From positions 1 through 10,502 of the forward strand of contig JALWJI010000180.1 in NCBI GenBank assembly GCA_027081695.1: DNA of 10,502 nucleotides, written 5' to 3'. The position numbers and the translations under genes were made by a program. The notes under the pieces were generated by a model. It made no database searches. It worked only from the letters and a program-made list of their open reading frames with translations, and had not been told where the DNA came from. This DNA is from Acidilobaceae archaeon (GTDB lineage: Archaea > Thermoproteota > Thermoprotei_A > Sulfolobales > Acidilobaceae). Below are positions 1 to 6,691 of the stretch, piece after piece (within the stretch, counting starts at the first letter, position 1; each line of letters begins with the position of its first letter).

Positions 1-344
1 GAAACCTCTATGTTCTCAACAGTAATCACGCCGGTACCAATAAACGATAATGCATATAGAAATGCTAGTAGATTGCCAGCAGAGGAGAGGATTGGGCGGA
101 ATATAGTACCCTTTAATGCCTTTGATGCAACCGAGAGTCCTAGAACAGTAAAGAGTATAGCATAGTATTTGGCTGAGTACATTTCAATCGGTACCTGTGT
201 GCCTCCACCGTATTTTTGTAGCAATAGGTTAAACAAGACCGGCAGCACGTAGAGAAATATAACTATCACGAGAAGAGCATCAAGTATACCGCTAATAGCG
301 TTTCTAACCATTTGTTTCCAGAACTTCTCCTCTTTAGCCACCAT
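1..344 (-). CDS. Multi-pass membrane protein, partial (C-terminus beyond window)
   Basis: Third gene of a minus-strand group of small membrane proteins; it runs off the left edge, so only about 114 N-terminal residues are seen. The ATG at 344-342 is preceded by GGTGG with about 7 bases of spacing, matching the ribosome binding sites of other genes here. An earlier in-frame-looking ATG at 357 stops after seven codons. The N-terminus is charged (MVAKEEKFWK) and followed by three hydrophobic stretches at about residues 20-43, 58-74 and 86-106, so it is a polytopic membrane protein. The gap to the gene upstream is only 16 bases, which suggests co-transcription. No family is recognised and no catalytic motif is visible. 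The coding call is strong because the frame is open, hydrophobicity is patterned and the RBS is good; the function is unknown. Confidence 0.75.
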   Translation of the reverse strand, partial: MVAKEEKFWKQMVRNAISGILDALLVIVIFLYVLPVLFNLLLQKYGGGTQVPIEMYSAKYYAILFTVLGLSVASKALKGTIFRPILSSAGNLLAFLYALSFIGTGVITVENIEV

Positions 345-360
345 AAGAAACCACCATGCC

Positions 361-723
361 TTACGTCGTCTTTGTGAGATTTACAGATACCTTGTAAAGG
401 CCGTAGACACTGCCCTCAATGTGAATAGTATAATTCGCAGGGTCAAACCTATCTAGAGGCACACCTATTTCAACAACGTCTCCTTGATTTAATACTTCTC
501 CATCCGTAGAGCCCACAAGTTCTCCTTTGGAATAGATAGATATTGTATAATTCTTTAGAGGTGCTGAGACATTATAGTTAAATACAAATAATAGAGTGTT
601 ATCGGAGACCTGAGTAGTTATCTGTAGTCCATCGACGGTTTCAACAAACTGTATCAGGGGCACGGCTGCAATTGCTAGAAGCAGTACTCCGGCGATCTGT
701 ATTAATAATGCGAGGAACCGCAT
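361..723 (-). CDS. Membrane-anchored extracytoplasmic protein, sequon-rich, unknown function
   Basis: A 120-residue protein starting MRFLALLIQIAG. One hydrophobic segment at about residues 2-25 is a signal anchor or uncleaved signal peptide. The rest alternates polar and hydrophobic residues, as in a beta-sandwich exposed outside the cell. Four N-glycosylation sequons (NVS, NYT, NYT, NLT) lie in the roughly 95 residues after the anchor, which fits an outward-facing, glycosylated archaeal surface domain. I chose the ATG at 723-721 over a GTG nine bases upstream at 732, because GGTGGGG at 733-727 sits at normal spacing for the ATG but would overlap the GTG. It lies 16 bases from each neighbour, so the three genes probably form one operon. 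The family is not recognised; a role as accessory subunit of a membrane complex with its two neighbours is only a guess. Confidence 0.75.
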   Translation of the reverse strand: MRFLALLIQIAGVLLLAIAAVPLIQFVETVDGLQITTQVSDNTLLFVFNYNVSAPLKNYTISIYSKGELVGSTDGEVLNQGDVVEIGVPLDRFDPANYTIHIEGSVYGLYKVSVNLTKTT

Positions 724-739
724 TAGCCCCACCGATCCA

Positions 740-1042
740 TTATTTTTCGGTAGGGCATTTCTTTACTAGATCAACTCCTCTCCCCAAGATTATTGCTCCT
801 GCCGCCAGAGCTATCCCAAGGAAGGCGATTTTCACTAGGAGGTTGATTAGTACCTGTGCACTTATTCCTAGAATTACTGCAGCATTCTGTTCTGTTATCT
901 CTGTTGCTAGCTGATATTCATTATACATCTTGTATCCAGCGGCGAAAACTATAAGCAACAGTACAACACCTAAAACGATGAGTCCTAGTCCAATTGCAAG
1001 GCCTCTATCGCTTATCAAGTTGCTAGACACCTCGATTCCCAT
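740..1042 (-). CDS. Small two-TM membrane protein, unknown function
   Basis: A 100-residue protein with two clear hydrophobic helices at about 15-37 and 65-87. They are joined by a polar segment containing MYNEYQLATEITEQN, and the protein ends in a short lysine-rich tail (VKKCPTEK). Glycine and alanine are frequent in both helices, which suggests close helix packing. It is the first gene of the minus-strand group, divergent from pheS. The ATG at 1042 has no ribosome binding site before it, consistent with leaderless or short-leader translation of a first gene. TATA-like boxes lie at 1055-1062 and 1071-1080. If the nearer box is used, a leaderless GTG at codon 5 would fit better than the ATG. 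No family is recognised. The coding call rests on the open frame, the helices and the operon spacing. Confidence 0.72.
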   Translation of the reverse strand: MGIEVSSNLISDRGLAIGLGLIVLGVVLLLIVFAAGYKMYNEYQLATEITEQNAAVILGISAQVLINLLVKIAFLGIALAAGAIILGRGVDLVKKCPTEK

Positions 1043-1054
1043 CTTGCTATTAGT

Positions 1055-1080
1055 TATATAAAGGTTTCAGTAATATATTA
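1055..1080 (-). promoter_or_regulatory. Candidate TATA boxes for the membrane protein operon
   Basis: Read on the minus strand there are two archaeal TATA-like boxes: TTTATATA at 1062-1055, centred about 16 bases before the ATG at 1042, and TAATATATTA at 1080-1071, centred about 33 bases before it. With the usual 26-base distance to transcription start, the farther box gives a leader of about 8 bases. The nearer box would place the start inside the gene, near GTG codon 5. The farther box is preferred. Confidence 0.4.
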
Positions 1081-1150
1081 GATTTAACAATGATCCACGT
1101 ATTCAATAACAAGAGGATATTTTGTATAGTAGTTAGAAGGAAAACTCTAC

Positions 1151-1160
1151 ATTATATTTT
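1151..1160 (+). promoter_or_regulatory. Candidate TATA box of the pheS-pheT-mptA operon
   Basis: ATTATATTTT is centred near 1156. Adding about 26 bases puts transcription start near 1182, just before the GGAGGA at 1188-1193 and 18 bases before the TTG start of pheS. This gives a short leader that keeps the ribosome binding site. The position fits well, but the intergenic region is AT-rich and chance boxes are common. Confidence 0.5.
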
Positions 1161-1187
1161 ATCGTGTCAAGCAATACATTGATCATT

Positions 1188-1193
1188 GGAGGA
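1188..1193 (+). promoter_or_regulatory. Ribosome binding site of pheS, supports a TTG start
   Basis: GGAGGA lies 6 bases before TTG at 1200-1202. It supports the non-ATG start: no other start codon with a comparable site lies nearby, and the protein begins as expected for the family. Confidence 0.7.
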
Positions 1194-1199
1194 TAGAGG

Positions 1200-2645
1200 T
1201 TGAAGAAAGAGTTCAAGGTAAGTAGATCCGAATACGAGCTACTGAAAAAAATTGCAAGAATCGGAATAGAAGAAGCCGATATAGAGGAATTAGCCAGAGA
1301 ACTTGGCGTGAATAAATCTACGTTAGAGAGTCTTCTAAGACTCCTAGCTGAAAAAGGAGTTATAGGAATAGAAGAAACCGAAGAAATCAATTACTCGTTG
1401 ACCAATAAGGGAGAGGAGGCTCTAAGCCAGGGACTTCCAGAGGAGCAATTAATTGATTTGATTCTATCAGGTACTTCCAGCCTAGAGGAAATAAGGTCAA
1501 AGCTAGGCGATATAGCCGGTATTGCTATAGGGCAGGCCCTTAAGAAGAAATATATAACGATCAAAGACGGGAAAATTGTTCTTCAAGTAGATCCCGATCA
1601 GGCAAAGAAAGAGATCAACAATCTCAAAATAATACTCGAGAAAATCCCCGAAGGAATAAAAGAAGTCCCCAAAGACCTGCTGAAAAGAGGTCTCGTAAAG
1701 AAGACTAGGATAAAGAAAGAAAGAGTAAAGATCCTTGTACCGCTAGACGAGGTCCTCGATAACGTTGTTGTTGAAGTATCTGCCCTTACAAGGGATTTGA
1801 TAAGGAGTGGAGAATGGAGGCAAGTAGCATTAAAGAAATATGATATTACTGCGCTTCCGCCCCGAGAATACCCTGCTAGGAAACATTATCTATCCGAGTT
1901 CATTGAAATGCTTAGGGATATACTGAAGGAAATGGGTTTCAAAGAAGTAGAAGGCCCGATAATTGAGCTTGAATTATTCAACTTCGACCTACTATTCCAG
2001 CCACAAGATCATCCTGCTAGAGAGATCCATGATACTCTCTGGATAAAAGAAGGACGGGTTAGAGAAGTGATACCAGAAGAGCTACTAGATAGGGTAAGCA
2101 GGGTCCACAGTTCTGGATGGAGATACGAGTGGAGTGCCGAGATTGCTAAAAGACTCGTTTTAAGGAGTCAAACGACTTCTGTCTCGGCAAGAATACTGGT
2201 ATCAAAGCCAAAGCCGCCACTACGAGTATTCACATTGGGCAGAGTATACAGGAGCGATGTAGTAGATGCCACACACCTCCCAGAGTTCCACCAGCTAGAC
2301 GGTCTCGATGGCGATAACGCATACACGTTCAGGGATCTTTTAGGCGTTCTCAAAGAAATATCGGAAAGACTAGGATTCGAGATTAAATTCAAACCAGGAT
2401 ACTTCCCCTTCACAGAGCCTAGCGTGGAAGGATACGTACGACTCCCCAATGGCAAATGGCTAGAACTATTTGGTGCAGGCATGATGAGGCCCGAAGTCCT
2501 CGAAATGGCAGGAATAGATTATCCAGTGGGCGCCTGGGGATTCGGAGTCGAGAGACTAGCTGCCGCTTACTATGGTCTAACCGATATCAGGCATCTCTAC
2601 ACAAAAGATCTCCGCAGAATTCAGCTATCAAAAATCAAGCTCTAG
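1200..2645 (+). CDS. pheS: Phenylalanyl-tRNA synthetase alpha subunit
   Basis: Catalytic subunit of the class II heterotetrameric PheRS, which charges tRNA-Phe with phenylalanine in the cytoplasm. At 481 residues it has the length of archaeal/eukaryotic-type alpha subunits. Residues about 8-75 form a winged-helix-like domain and a second such region follows to about 130; these N-terminal domains typify the archaeal/eukaryotic form. The catalytic core begins near 220. Motif 1 is around 250-281 (FQPQDHPAREIHDTLW). Motif 2 is at 344-371 (FTLGRVYRSDVVDATHLPEF). Motif 3 is at about 444-456 (GAWGFGVERLAAA). The phenylalanine pocket region includes FPFTEPSVEGYV at 402-413. It starts at TTG with GGAGGA upstream. 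pheT follows after 14 bases, the usual gene order, and the promoter is probably the box at 1151-1160. Nothing looks damaged. Confidence 0.97.
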   Translation: MKKEFKVSRSEYELLKKIARIGIEEADIEELARELGVNKSTLESLLRLLAEKGVIGIEETEEINYSLTNKGEEALSQGLPEEQLIDLILSGTSSLEEIRSKLGDIAGIAIGQALKKKYITIKDGKIVLQVDPDQAKKEINNLKIILEKIPEGIKEVPKDLLKRGLVKKTRIKKERVKILVPLDEVLDNVVVEVSALTRDLIRSGEWRQVALKKYDITALPPREYPARKHYLSEFIEMLRDILKEMGFKEVEGPIIELELFNFDLLFQPQDHPAREIHDTLWIKEGRVREVIPEELLDRVSRVHSSGWRYEWSAEIAKRLVLRSQTTSVSARILVSKPKPPLRVFTLGRVYRSDVVDATHLPEFHQLDGLDGDNAYTFRDLLGVLKEISERLGFEIKFKPGYFPFTEPSVEGYVRLPNGKWLELFGAGMMRPEVLEMAGIDYPVGAWGFGVERLAAAYYGLTDIRHLYTKDLRRIQLSKIKL

Positions 2646-2646
2646 A

Positions 2647-2651
2647 AGGTG
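2647..2651 (+). promoter_or_regulatory. Ribosome binding site fixing the pheT start
   Basis: AGGTG, two bases past the pheS stop, lies 8 bases before ATG 2660. The same motif and spacing precede mptA and the ROK kinase. It shows that the open frame reaching back into pheS (to 2456) is not part of pheT. Confidence 0.7.
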
Positions 2652-2659
2652 TAACAGAG

Positions 2660-4324
2660 ATGCCGGTGCTTAAATTCAAAATAGACTATCTCCTCAAAAA
2701 CATACAATACGCAGACTTAGAAACTATAAGAGATGCATTGTTCCGACTCAAATGCGAGACCGAGATCTTGGAAGATGGATTCCTAGAGGTAGAGATAAAC
2801 CCGGACAGGCCCGACATGTATAGTTTAGAAGGACTAGTGCGTGCAGTCAAAGGACTCCTAGGAGCCGAGCGCGGATGGTCAAGACCATCAACACAGAATT
2901 CTAGTATAACAGTAGAAGTATCTAACGTAGAGACGAGACCATATATCGCCGCGGCAGTGGTTTACAATGTCAATATTAGAGACGACGAAGATCTGAGACA
3001 ATTAATCCAGTTTCAAGAAAAACTCCACGACACTATCGGAAGGCGAAGGAGGAAAGTAGCTATAGGCTTCCATGATCTTGACAAACTTCCAAGCAGACAA
3101 TTATACTATAAAGCATTACGAATCGATGAGATAGAATTCCAGCCTCTGGGAATTGGCTATGCAAAGAAAGCATCGAAAATACTGGTCGAAACAGAGCAAG
3201 GCCAAAAATATGGATACATATCTCTAAAGGGCGAATTCCATCCCTTCCTCTTAAGCGGATCAGATGTAATAGCAATGCCACCAGTAATCAACTCTAATAT
3301 TACAAGAATAGAGGTAGGAACAAAGCATCTATTCATAGACGTGACTGGAACAAACAAAGAAGTGGTAGAAAAAGTACTCGATATAATAGTAAGCAATCTT
3401 GCCGAGAGAAAAGGAGCATCTATCGGCCAAGTACATGTACTTTATAATAGTGCACAGATCACGTATCCTACTCTCAAAACTGTGGAGACGGTTCTAGACC
3501 TGGACTATGTAAATAATATACTCGGATACTCGCTAGAACCTCATAGAGCTATCGAACTCCTAGGCTATATGAGATATAACGCGTACTTCATGGAAGGTAA
3601 ACGTGTACGGGTTGAAATTCCACCATTTAGAGCAGATTATATCTCCCCAATAGATCTAGTAGAAGATATAGCCATAGCCATAGGGTACGAGAAACTTCAA
3701 CCCAGCAGACCAGAAAAATACACCAGAGGCCTGCTACTCTATAAGAACGAGATCAAGAGAATATTACGAGACCTACTAGTCGGAATGGGATTCACAGAAG
3801 TAATGCAGCTCAGCCTCGTCAGCCCCGACGATGTCGAACTCGTTCCCAGGAAACCAGTATTCATCAAAAACCCTGTCCAACGAGACTATAGTGTTTTGAG
3901 AACAGACCTGATAATTTCCCTTCTTGGCGTTCTGAGGCAAAACCAGCTTCTCAAGAAGCCCGTAAAGCTCTTTGAGATAGGCAGAATAGCATATCTCGCG
4001 GAAAACCAAGAAATAGTAGAGAAAGACATGATAGCACTAGCCGTAATGGATGATGAAATGAGCATAGAAAAAATACAGTCTCCCCTGTACACGCTCCTCG
4101 AGATACTAGGAATAGAGTACTCTATAAGCTCAGAATGCACAGAGCAGATCTTCATACAAGGTAGATGCGGATCACTCATGATAGGAAATCAAAAACTAGC
4201 AGAATTCGGCGAAGTAAACCCGGAAATATTGGAGAAGCAGAACATAGAGTATCCAATAGCATATGCTAACATCGACTTAGAGGTGCTAGCAAAATGGAGC
4301 TCCAAGACACTCCACCGCCAGTGA
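2660..4324 (+). CDS. pheT: Phenylalanyl-tRNA synthetase beta subunit
   Basis: Partner of PheS in the alpha2-beta2 enzyme; beta subunits bind tRNA and hydrolyse mischarged Tyr-tRNA-Phe. The ATG at 2660 gives 554 residues, as usual for the short archaeal/eukaryotic type, which lacks the bacterial EMAP-like and anticodon-binding extras. The open frame extends 68 codons upstream through pheS, but that translation is unrelated to the family and the RBS is at 2647-2651. Visible regions are the N-terminal B1-like region with EINPDRPDMYSLEGLVRAV (46-64), the B3/B4 editing core with GRRRRKVAIGFHDLDKL (127-143), the B5 region with PPFRADYISPIDLVEDIA (321-338) and IGYEKLQP, and the catalytic-like fold with KNPVQRDYSVLRTDL (403-417) and LFEIGRIAY (437-445). 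Its 3' end overlaps mptA by 31 bases. Confidence 0.96.
   Translation: MPVLKFKIDYLLKNIQYADLETIRDALFRLKCETEILEDGFLEVEINPDRPDMYSLEGLVRAVKGLLGAERGWSRPSTQNSSITVEVSNVETRPYIAAAVVYNVNIRDDEDLRQLIQFQEKLHDTIGRRRRKVAIGFHDLDKLPSRQLYYKALRIDEIEFQPLGIGYAKKASKILVETEQGQKYGYISLKGEFHPFLLSGSDVIAMPPVINSNITRIEVGTKHLFIDVTGTNKEVVEKVLDIIVSNLAERKGASIGQVHVLYNSAQITYPTLKTVETVLDLDYVNNILGYSLEPHRAIELLGYMRYNAYFMEGKRVRVEIPPFRADYISPIDLVEDIAIAIGYEKLQPSRPEKYTRGLLLYKNEIKRILRDLLVGMGFTEVMQLSLVSPDDVELVPRKPVFIKNPVQRDYSVLRTDLIISLLGVLRQNQLLKKPVKLFEIGRIAYLAENQEIVEKDMIALAVMDDEMSIEKIQSPLYTLLEILGIEYSISSECTEQIFIQGRCGSLMIGNQKLAEFGEVNPEILEKQNIEYPIAYANIDLEVLAKWSSKTLHRQ
4281..4285 (+). promoter_or_regulatory. Ribosome binding site of mptA inside pheT
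   Basis: AGGTG lies 8 bases before ATG 4294, within the pheT coding sequence. It supports an overlapping start rather than a later one after the pheT stop, and suggests translational coupling. Confidence 0.65.
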
Positions 4325-5181
4325 AACTTCCATTAACGTGTATAGGCTTCAGGAACGTTAGGAGACGTGTAATAATACAAGGGGAAGAGTACCCTATAGC
4401 GTTGGACGCCGAGATAGATGCATGTATATCTATTAACGGTGAAAGACGAGGAGCACATCTATCTAGGAACTATACAGCAATAATCGAGACACTTCACGAT
4501 ATAAACGTTGGTAAAAGCATCGAACAGTATCTTTATAGAATAGCCGAAAGCCTATTATCCCGCCATCAATACGCGACTAGAGCAACAGCGACTCTAAGAA
4601 CAACTTATCATACTAGGATCTCTTTTTACGAGATATCGGGAGTAGAACCGGTACAAGTAGAAGTATCAGTAGAGTTCGAGCGTGAGAAGAAGACGCCGAA
4701 ATGGTCTGTGTCTGTAGGATTATATGGTTTAAGTGTCTGTCCTAGTGCGCAAAGCACGATTAAGGAAAAACTAGGATATAATGACCTCCTAGCCCCCAGC
4801 CATAGTCAAAAGGTCTTCGCTAAACTAGTCATAGAGCATGGAGAGGACAGGATTATACGTATTGAGGATCTCGCAACAGTACTTGCACGAGCGTTTTCAG
4901 CACCAGCTTTTAGTTTTCTTAAACGAGACAAGGAAGCCCAACTGATAATATATGCACATAGGAGGCCGAGATTCGCGGAAGATATAGCAAGATACGCGTT
5001 ACTATACGCGTATAATTTATTGAGAGAGAAGAACTTCTCCAGGAATACAATTATAAGGGTCGATGTGGAAAGCATAGAAAGCATACATCCACATAATGTA
5101 TATGCGTCGCTGGCATTGAGTATTAGTGAAATAGAAGAATTACTTGATAGGTCTGACAGGTATCTCGACGAGCAACATTGA
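4294..5181 (+). CDS. mptA: GTP cyclohydrolase, MptA / FolE2 (type IB) family
   Basis: Family members are metal-dependent enzymes that open GTP; archaeal MptA makes 7,8-dihydroneopterin 2',3'-cyclic phosphate, the first step towards pterin cofactors. Related GTP cyclohydrolase activity also feeds the 7-deazaguanine route to archaeosine. The length of 295 residues is normal. Family marks in order are LPLTCIGFRNV (12-22), GAHLSRNY (53-60, the HMSR-type motif), CPSAQ (149-153), PSHSQK (168-173), RPRFAEDIAR (224-233) and ESIESIHPHNVYA (259-271). H170, E229 and the histidines at 265 and 267 are candidate active-site or metal-binding residues by family comparison. One oddity is CPS where relatives I recall have CPC, so the second cysteine is a serine. 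The gene overlaps pheT by 31 bases and is probably co-transcribed with pheST. Its 3' end overlaps the opposing acetyltransferase gene by 42 bases. Confidence 0.88.
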   Translation: MELQDTPPPVKLPLTCIGFRNVRRRVIIQGEEYPIALDAEIDACISINGERRGAHLSRNYTAIIETLHDINVGKSIEQYLYRIAESLLSRHQYATRATATLRTTYHTRISFYEISGVEPVQVEVSVEFEREKKTPKWSVSVGLYGLSVCPSAQSTIKEKLGYNDLLAPSHSQKVFAKLVIEHGEDRIIRIEDLATVLARAFSAPAFSFLKRDKEAQLIIYAHRRPRFAEDIARYALLYAYNLLREKNFSRNTIIRVDVESIESIHPHNVYASLALSISEIEELLDRSDRYLDEQH

Positions 5182-5688
5182 CTCGTAATATGACTTAATT
5201 CTACCTCCCAGTTTTTTCACAAGCTTGTACGCCTTCGTGTTCTCTGGCATGATATATCCGTACACGTACTTTACTCCATTTTCATGCAACGCTTTATTCA
5301 GTGTATATGCAATTTTAGTTCCTAAGCCTCTTCCCTGGAATTTCTCTAGAACAACTATGCCGGCTTCTGCTTTGGTCTGATCTTCTGCAGGAATAGCCTC
5401 TGCAACTCCTATTATTTCTCCTGTATCAGCTCTCTCCGCGACAATGACGTAGGCGGGATTGCTCAATATTTTCTCCACGTATGGTTCAAAATATCTAACA
5501 ATAGAGAAGAAACGAGTGTATATCGTTTCTGTACTTAGCTTCTCATAGAACTCGATTAGCTTCTCTTTATCGCTGGGACAAGCGCCTCTTAATACAACGG
5601 GGATTGTCTTACCATTAATTGTTATATTGATTTTGTCGAAAACCCGTCCACAAAGAGGACATGCCTTAATAGTACTAGTCTTATGCAT
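5140..5688 (-). CDS. GNAT N-acetyltransferase, Pat-like, with N-terminal CxxC
   Basis: A 182-residue acetyl-CoA-dependent acyltransferase. The GNAT fold runs from about residue 28. VVLRGACPSDKEKLIEFYEK is followed by LSTETIYTRFF (51-61), a pattern seen in the GNAT domain of Pat/PatZ-type protein lysine acetyltransferases, including the crenarchaeal Pat reported to modify the chromatin protein Alba. Motif A is clear: IVVLEKFQGRGLGTKIAY (111-128), with the pyrophosphate-binding QGRGLG at 118-123. PENTKAYKLVKKLGG (148-162) is the usual motif B region. The first 25 residues hold CPLC (10-13), a single zinc-knuckle half with no second Cys pair in the chain, so metal binding would need another subunit or a dimer. 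No ribosome binding site precedes the ATG, suggesting leaderless translation. Protein acetylation is likelier than small-molecule acetylation, but the substrate is not shown. Confidence 0.88.
   Translation of the reverse strand: MHKTSTIKACPLCGRVFDKINITINGKTIPVVLRGACPSDKEKLIEFYEKLSTETIYTRFFSIVRYFEPYVEKILSNPAYVIVAERADTGEIIGVAEAIPAEDQTKAEAGIVVLEKFQGRGLGTKIAYTLNKALHENGVKYVYGYIMPENTKAYKLVKKLGGRIKSYYESMLLVEIPVRPIK
5212..5217 (+). terminator. Candidate oligo-T terminator after mptA
   Basis: A run of six T on the plus strand, 31 bases past the mptA stop. Archaeal transcription can end at short oligo-T runs without a hairpin. Because it lies inside the opposing GNAT gene, plus-strand transcripts would extend antisense into that gene by about 80 bases. 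No stem-loop is seen. Confidence 0.35.
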
Positions 5689-5700
5689 AGTTGAAACCCA

Positions 5701-5735
5701 TTAATTATATCATAGTGAGGCAGGGAATATAATTA
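5701..5735. promoter_or_regulatory. AT boxes in the divergent GNAT/DUF2797 spacer
   Basis: The 118-base spacer at 5689-5806 holds two near-palindromic AT boxes, TTAATTATAT at 5701-5710 and AATATAATTA at 5726-5735, each readable on both strands. For the GNAT gene they are centred about 18 and 42 bases before the ATG. For DUF2797 the second box predicts a leader of about 50 bases. A weaker AAATAA at 5779-5784 would give a leaderless DUF2797 transcript. The assignment is uncertain, and nothing else is seen in the spacer. Confidence 0.3.
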
Positions 5736-5806
5736 GTAGGTAGAAAAAACTATGACAATGCAAATAGATGAATGCGTCAAATAAGGATTAGTCAGGGTCG
5801 TGATAG

Positions 5807-6691
5807 ATGATACTGAGACTCGTAGTTAAAAAGACGGCTTTCATTGAGAGTAAGGAGATAAGGACAGGACTGCTCTCTGAAGGATACATGATCGACATGT
5901 ATAGTGTAGAGCCCTCATATCTTTTATTGCAGTATCCGGAATCAATCGAGGTAACCAAAGGCGAACTAGACAGGTTTTATCGTGTAAAAAAGGGTCCATG
6001 GATACAATATTGTCGCTGGCATAGCGGACCCATAGACCGTAAAGACGATCCCTTGGAGCGAATATATTGTAATATAAATAGTGATAGTTACTGTAGGCAA
6101 CATAAGAGAACTACTAGAGCATTATATGAGCTCTGCGTTACACTACATGGGGATAAAGGCCTAGAAATCTGTAAGCTCCTCGATAAGAAAGTATCAACGG
6201 AATACGTGGTTTATCTTACAGACTTTGGAGGATCAAAGCCAAAAGTTGGAATGACGAGGAGTTTTCGTTTTGTAGAAAGGCTAGCAGAGCAGGCCCATAT
6301 AGTAGCAACACCTCTTTTAACCACGAACTCGGCATATGAAGCGAGAAGACTAGAGATTAAGATAAGTGCAAGCGGGCTGGCCCAAGAAATTAAGCGTCGG
6401 ACATTAAGAGTCAACAGGAGTATAGGTGAATCAGCAGCTCGTTTGAGTTACTGGGCTAAACGTATATCTGAGGCTCTGGGAATAGACTGGGGAGGTAGAC
6501 TTCTCAGGGTAACTCCTCCAGACGATCTCCAATACTATATGCAAATTGATCCTCAAAAGATAGCTGGCATGCCATTTATTGTCAAGGGTTTCTGGGGAGG
6601 ATATCTGTTGGTTGAGGTGAGAGAAGGACGAAAGTACGCCATAAATACTAGAGGGTTGCAGCATAGGGATTCATTAGATTTTCAAGACTAG
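5807..6691 (+). CDS. DUF2797 family protein, possible Zn-binding, GIY-YIG-like core
   Basis: A 294-residue cytoplasmic protein resembling the DUF2797 family, whose biochemical role is not known to me. The N-terminal half carries a likely zinc site made from CRWH (69-72), C88 and CRQH (96-99). The middle reads EYVVYLTDFGGSKPKVGMTR (132-151), then FVERLAEQAHIVAT and NSAYEARRLEIKIS (174-187). The layout of YxxYL, then KVGxT, then an Arg-rich helix and a later Glu (E183) recalls the GIY-YIG nuclease core (Y...YIG.T...R...E), but this is an analogy from pattern, not a demonstrated relationship. The ATG at 5807 is preceded by GTGAT at short spacing. The gene is divergent from the GNAT gene and its 3' end overlaps the opposing phosphorylase by 18 bases, so it is probably transcribed alone. 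Confidence 0.8.
   Translation: MILRLVVKKTAFIESKEIRTGLLSEGYMIDMYSVEPSYLLLQYPESIEVTKGELDRFYRVKKGPWIQYCRWHSGPIDRKDDPLERIYCNINSDSYCRQHKRTTRALYELCVTLHGDKGLEICKLLDKKVSTEYVVYLTDFGGSKPKVGMTRSFRFVERLAEQAHIVATPLLTTNSAYEARRLEIKISASGLAQEIKRRTLRVNRSIGESAARLSYWAKRISEALGIDWGGRLLRVTPPDDLQYYMQIDPQKIAGMPFIVKGFWGGYLLVEVREGRKYAINTRGLQHRDSLDFQD

Noticed and set aside
1043..1199. Possible tRNA or small RNA gene in the pheS upstream spacer
   Set aside because: No TGGTTCGAATC-like T-loop, CCA end or cloverleaf pairing could be seen; the spacer is AT-rich and explained by two divergent promoters.
1133..1390. Minus-strand open frame over the start of pheS
   Set aside because: Its translation is a Ser-rich mirror of the pheS N-terminus with no start signals, and it would cover the pheS promoter.
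2456..2659. 68-codon in-frame extension upstream of pheT
   Set aside because: It lies entirely within pheS or its short spacer, its translation is basic and unlike any PheT, and a good RBS precedes the ATG at 2660.
5752..5784. Ten-codon reading frame (MTMQIDECVK) before the DUF2797 gene, as a possible leader peptide
   Set aside because: No RBS and no attenuator-like structure or repeated codons; a frame this short is expected by chance.
5689..5806. CRISPR-like or direct repeats in the divergent spacer
   Set aside because: Only short AT boxes recur; there is no repeat-spacer periodicity.
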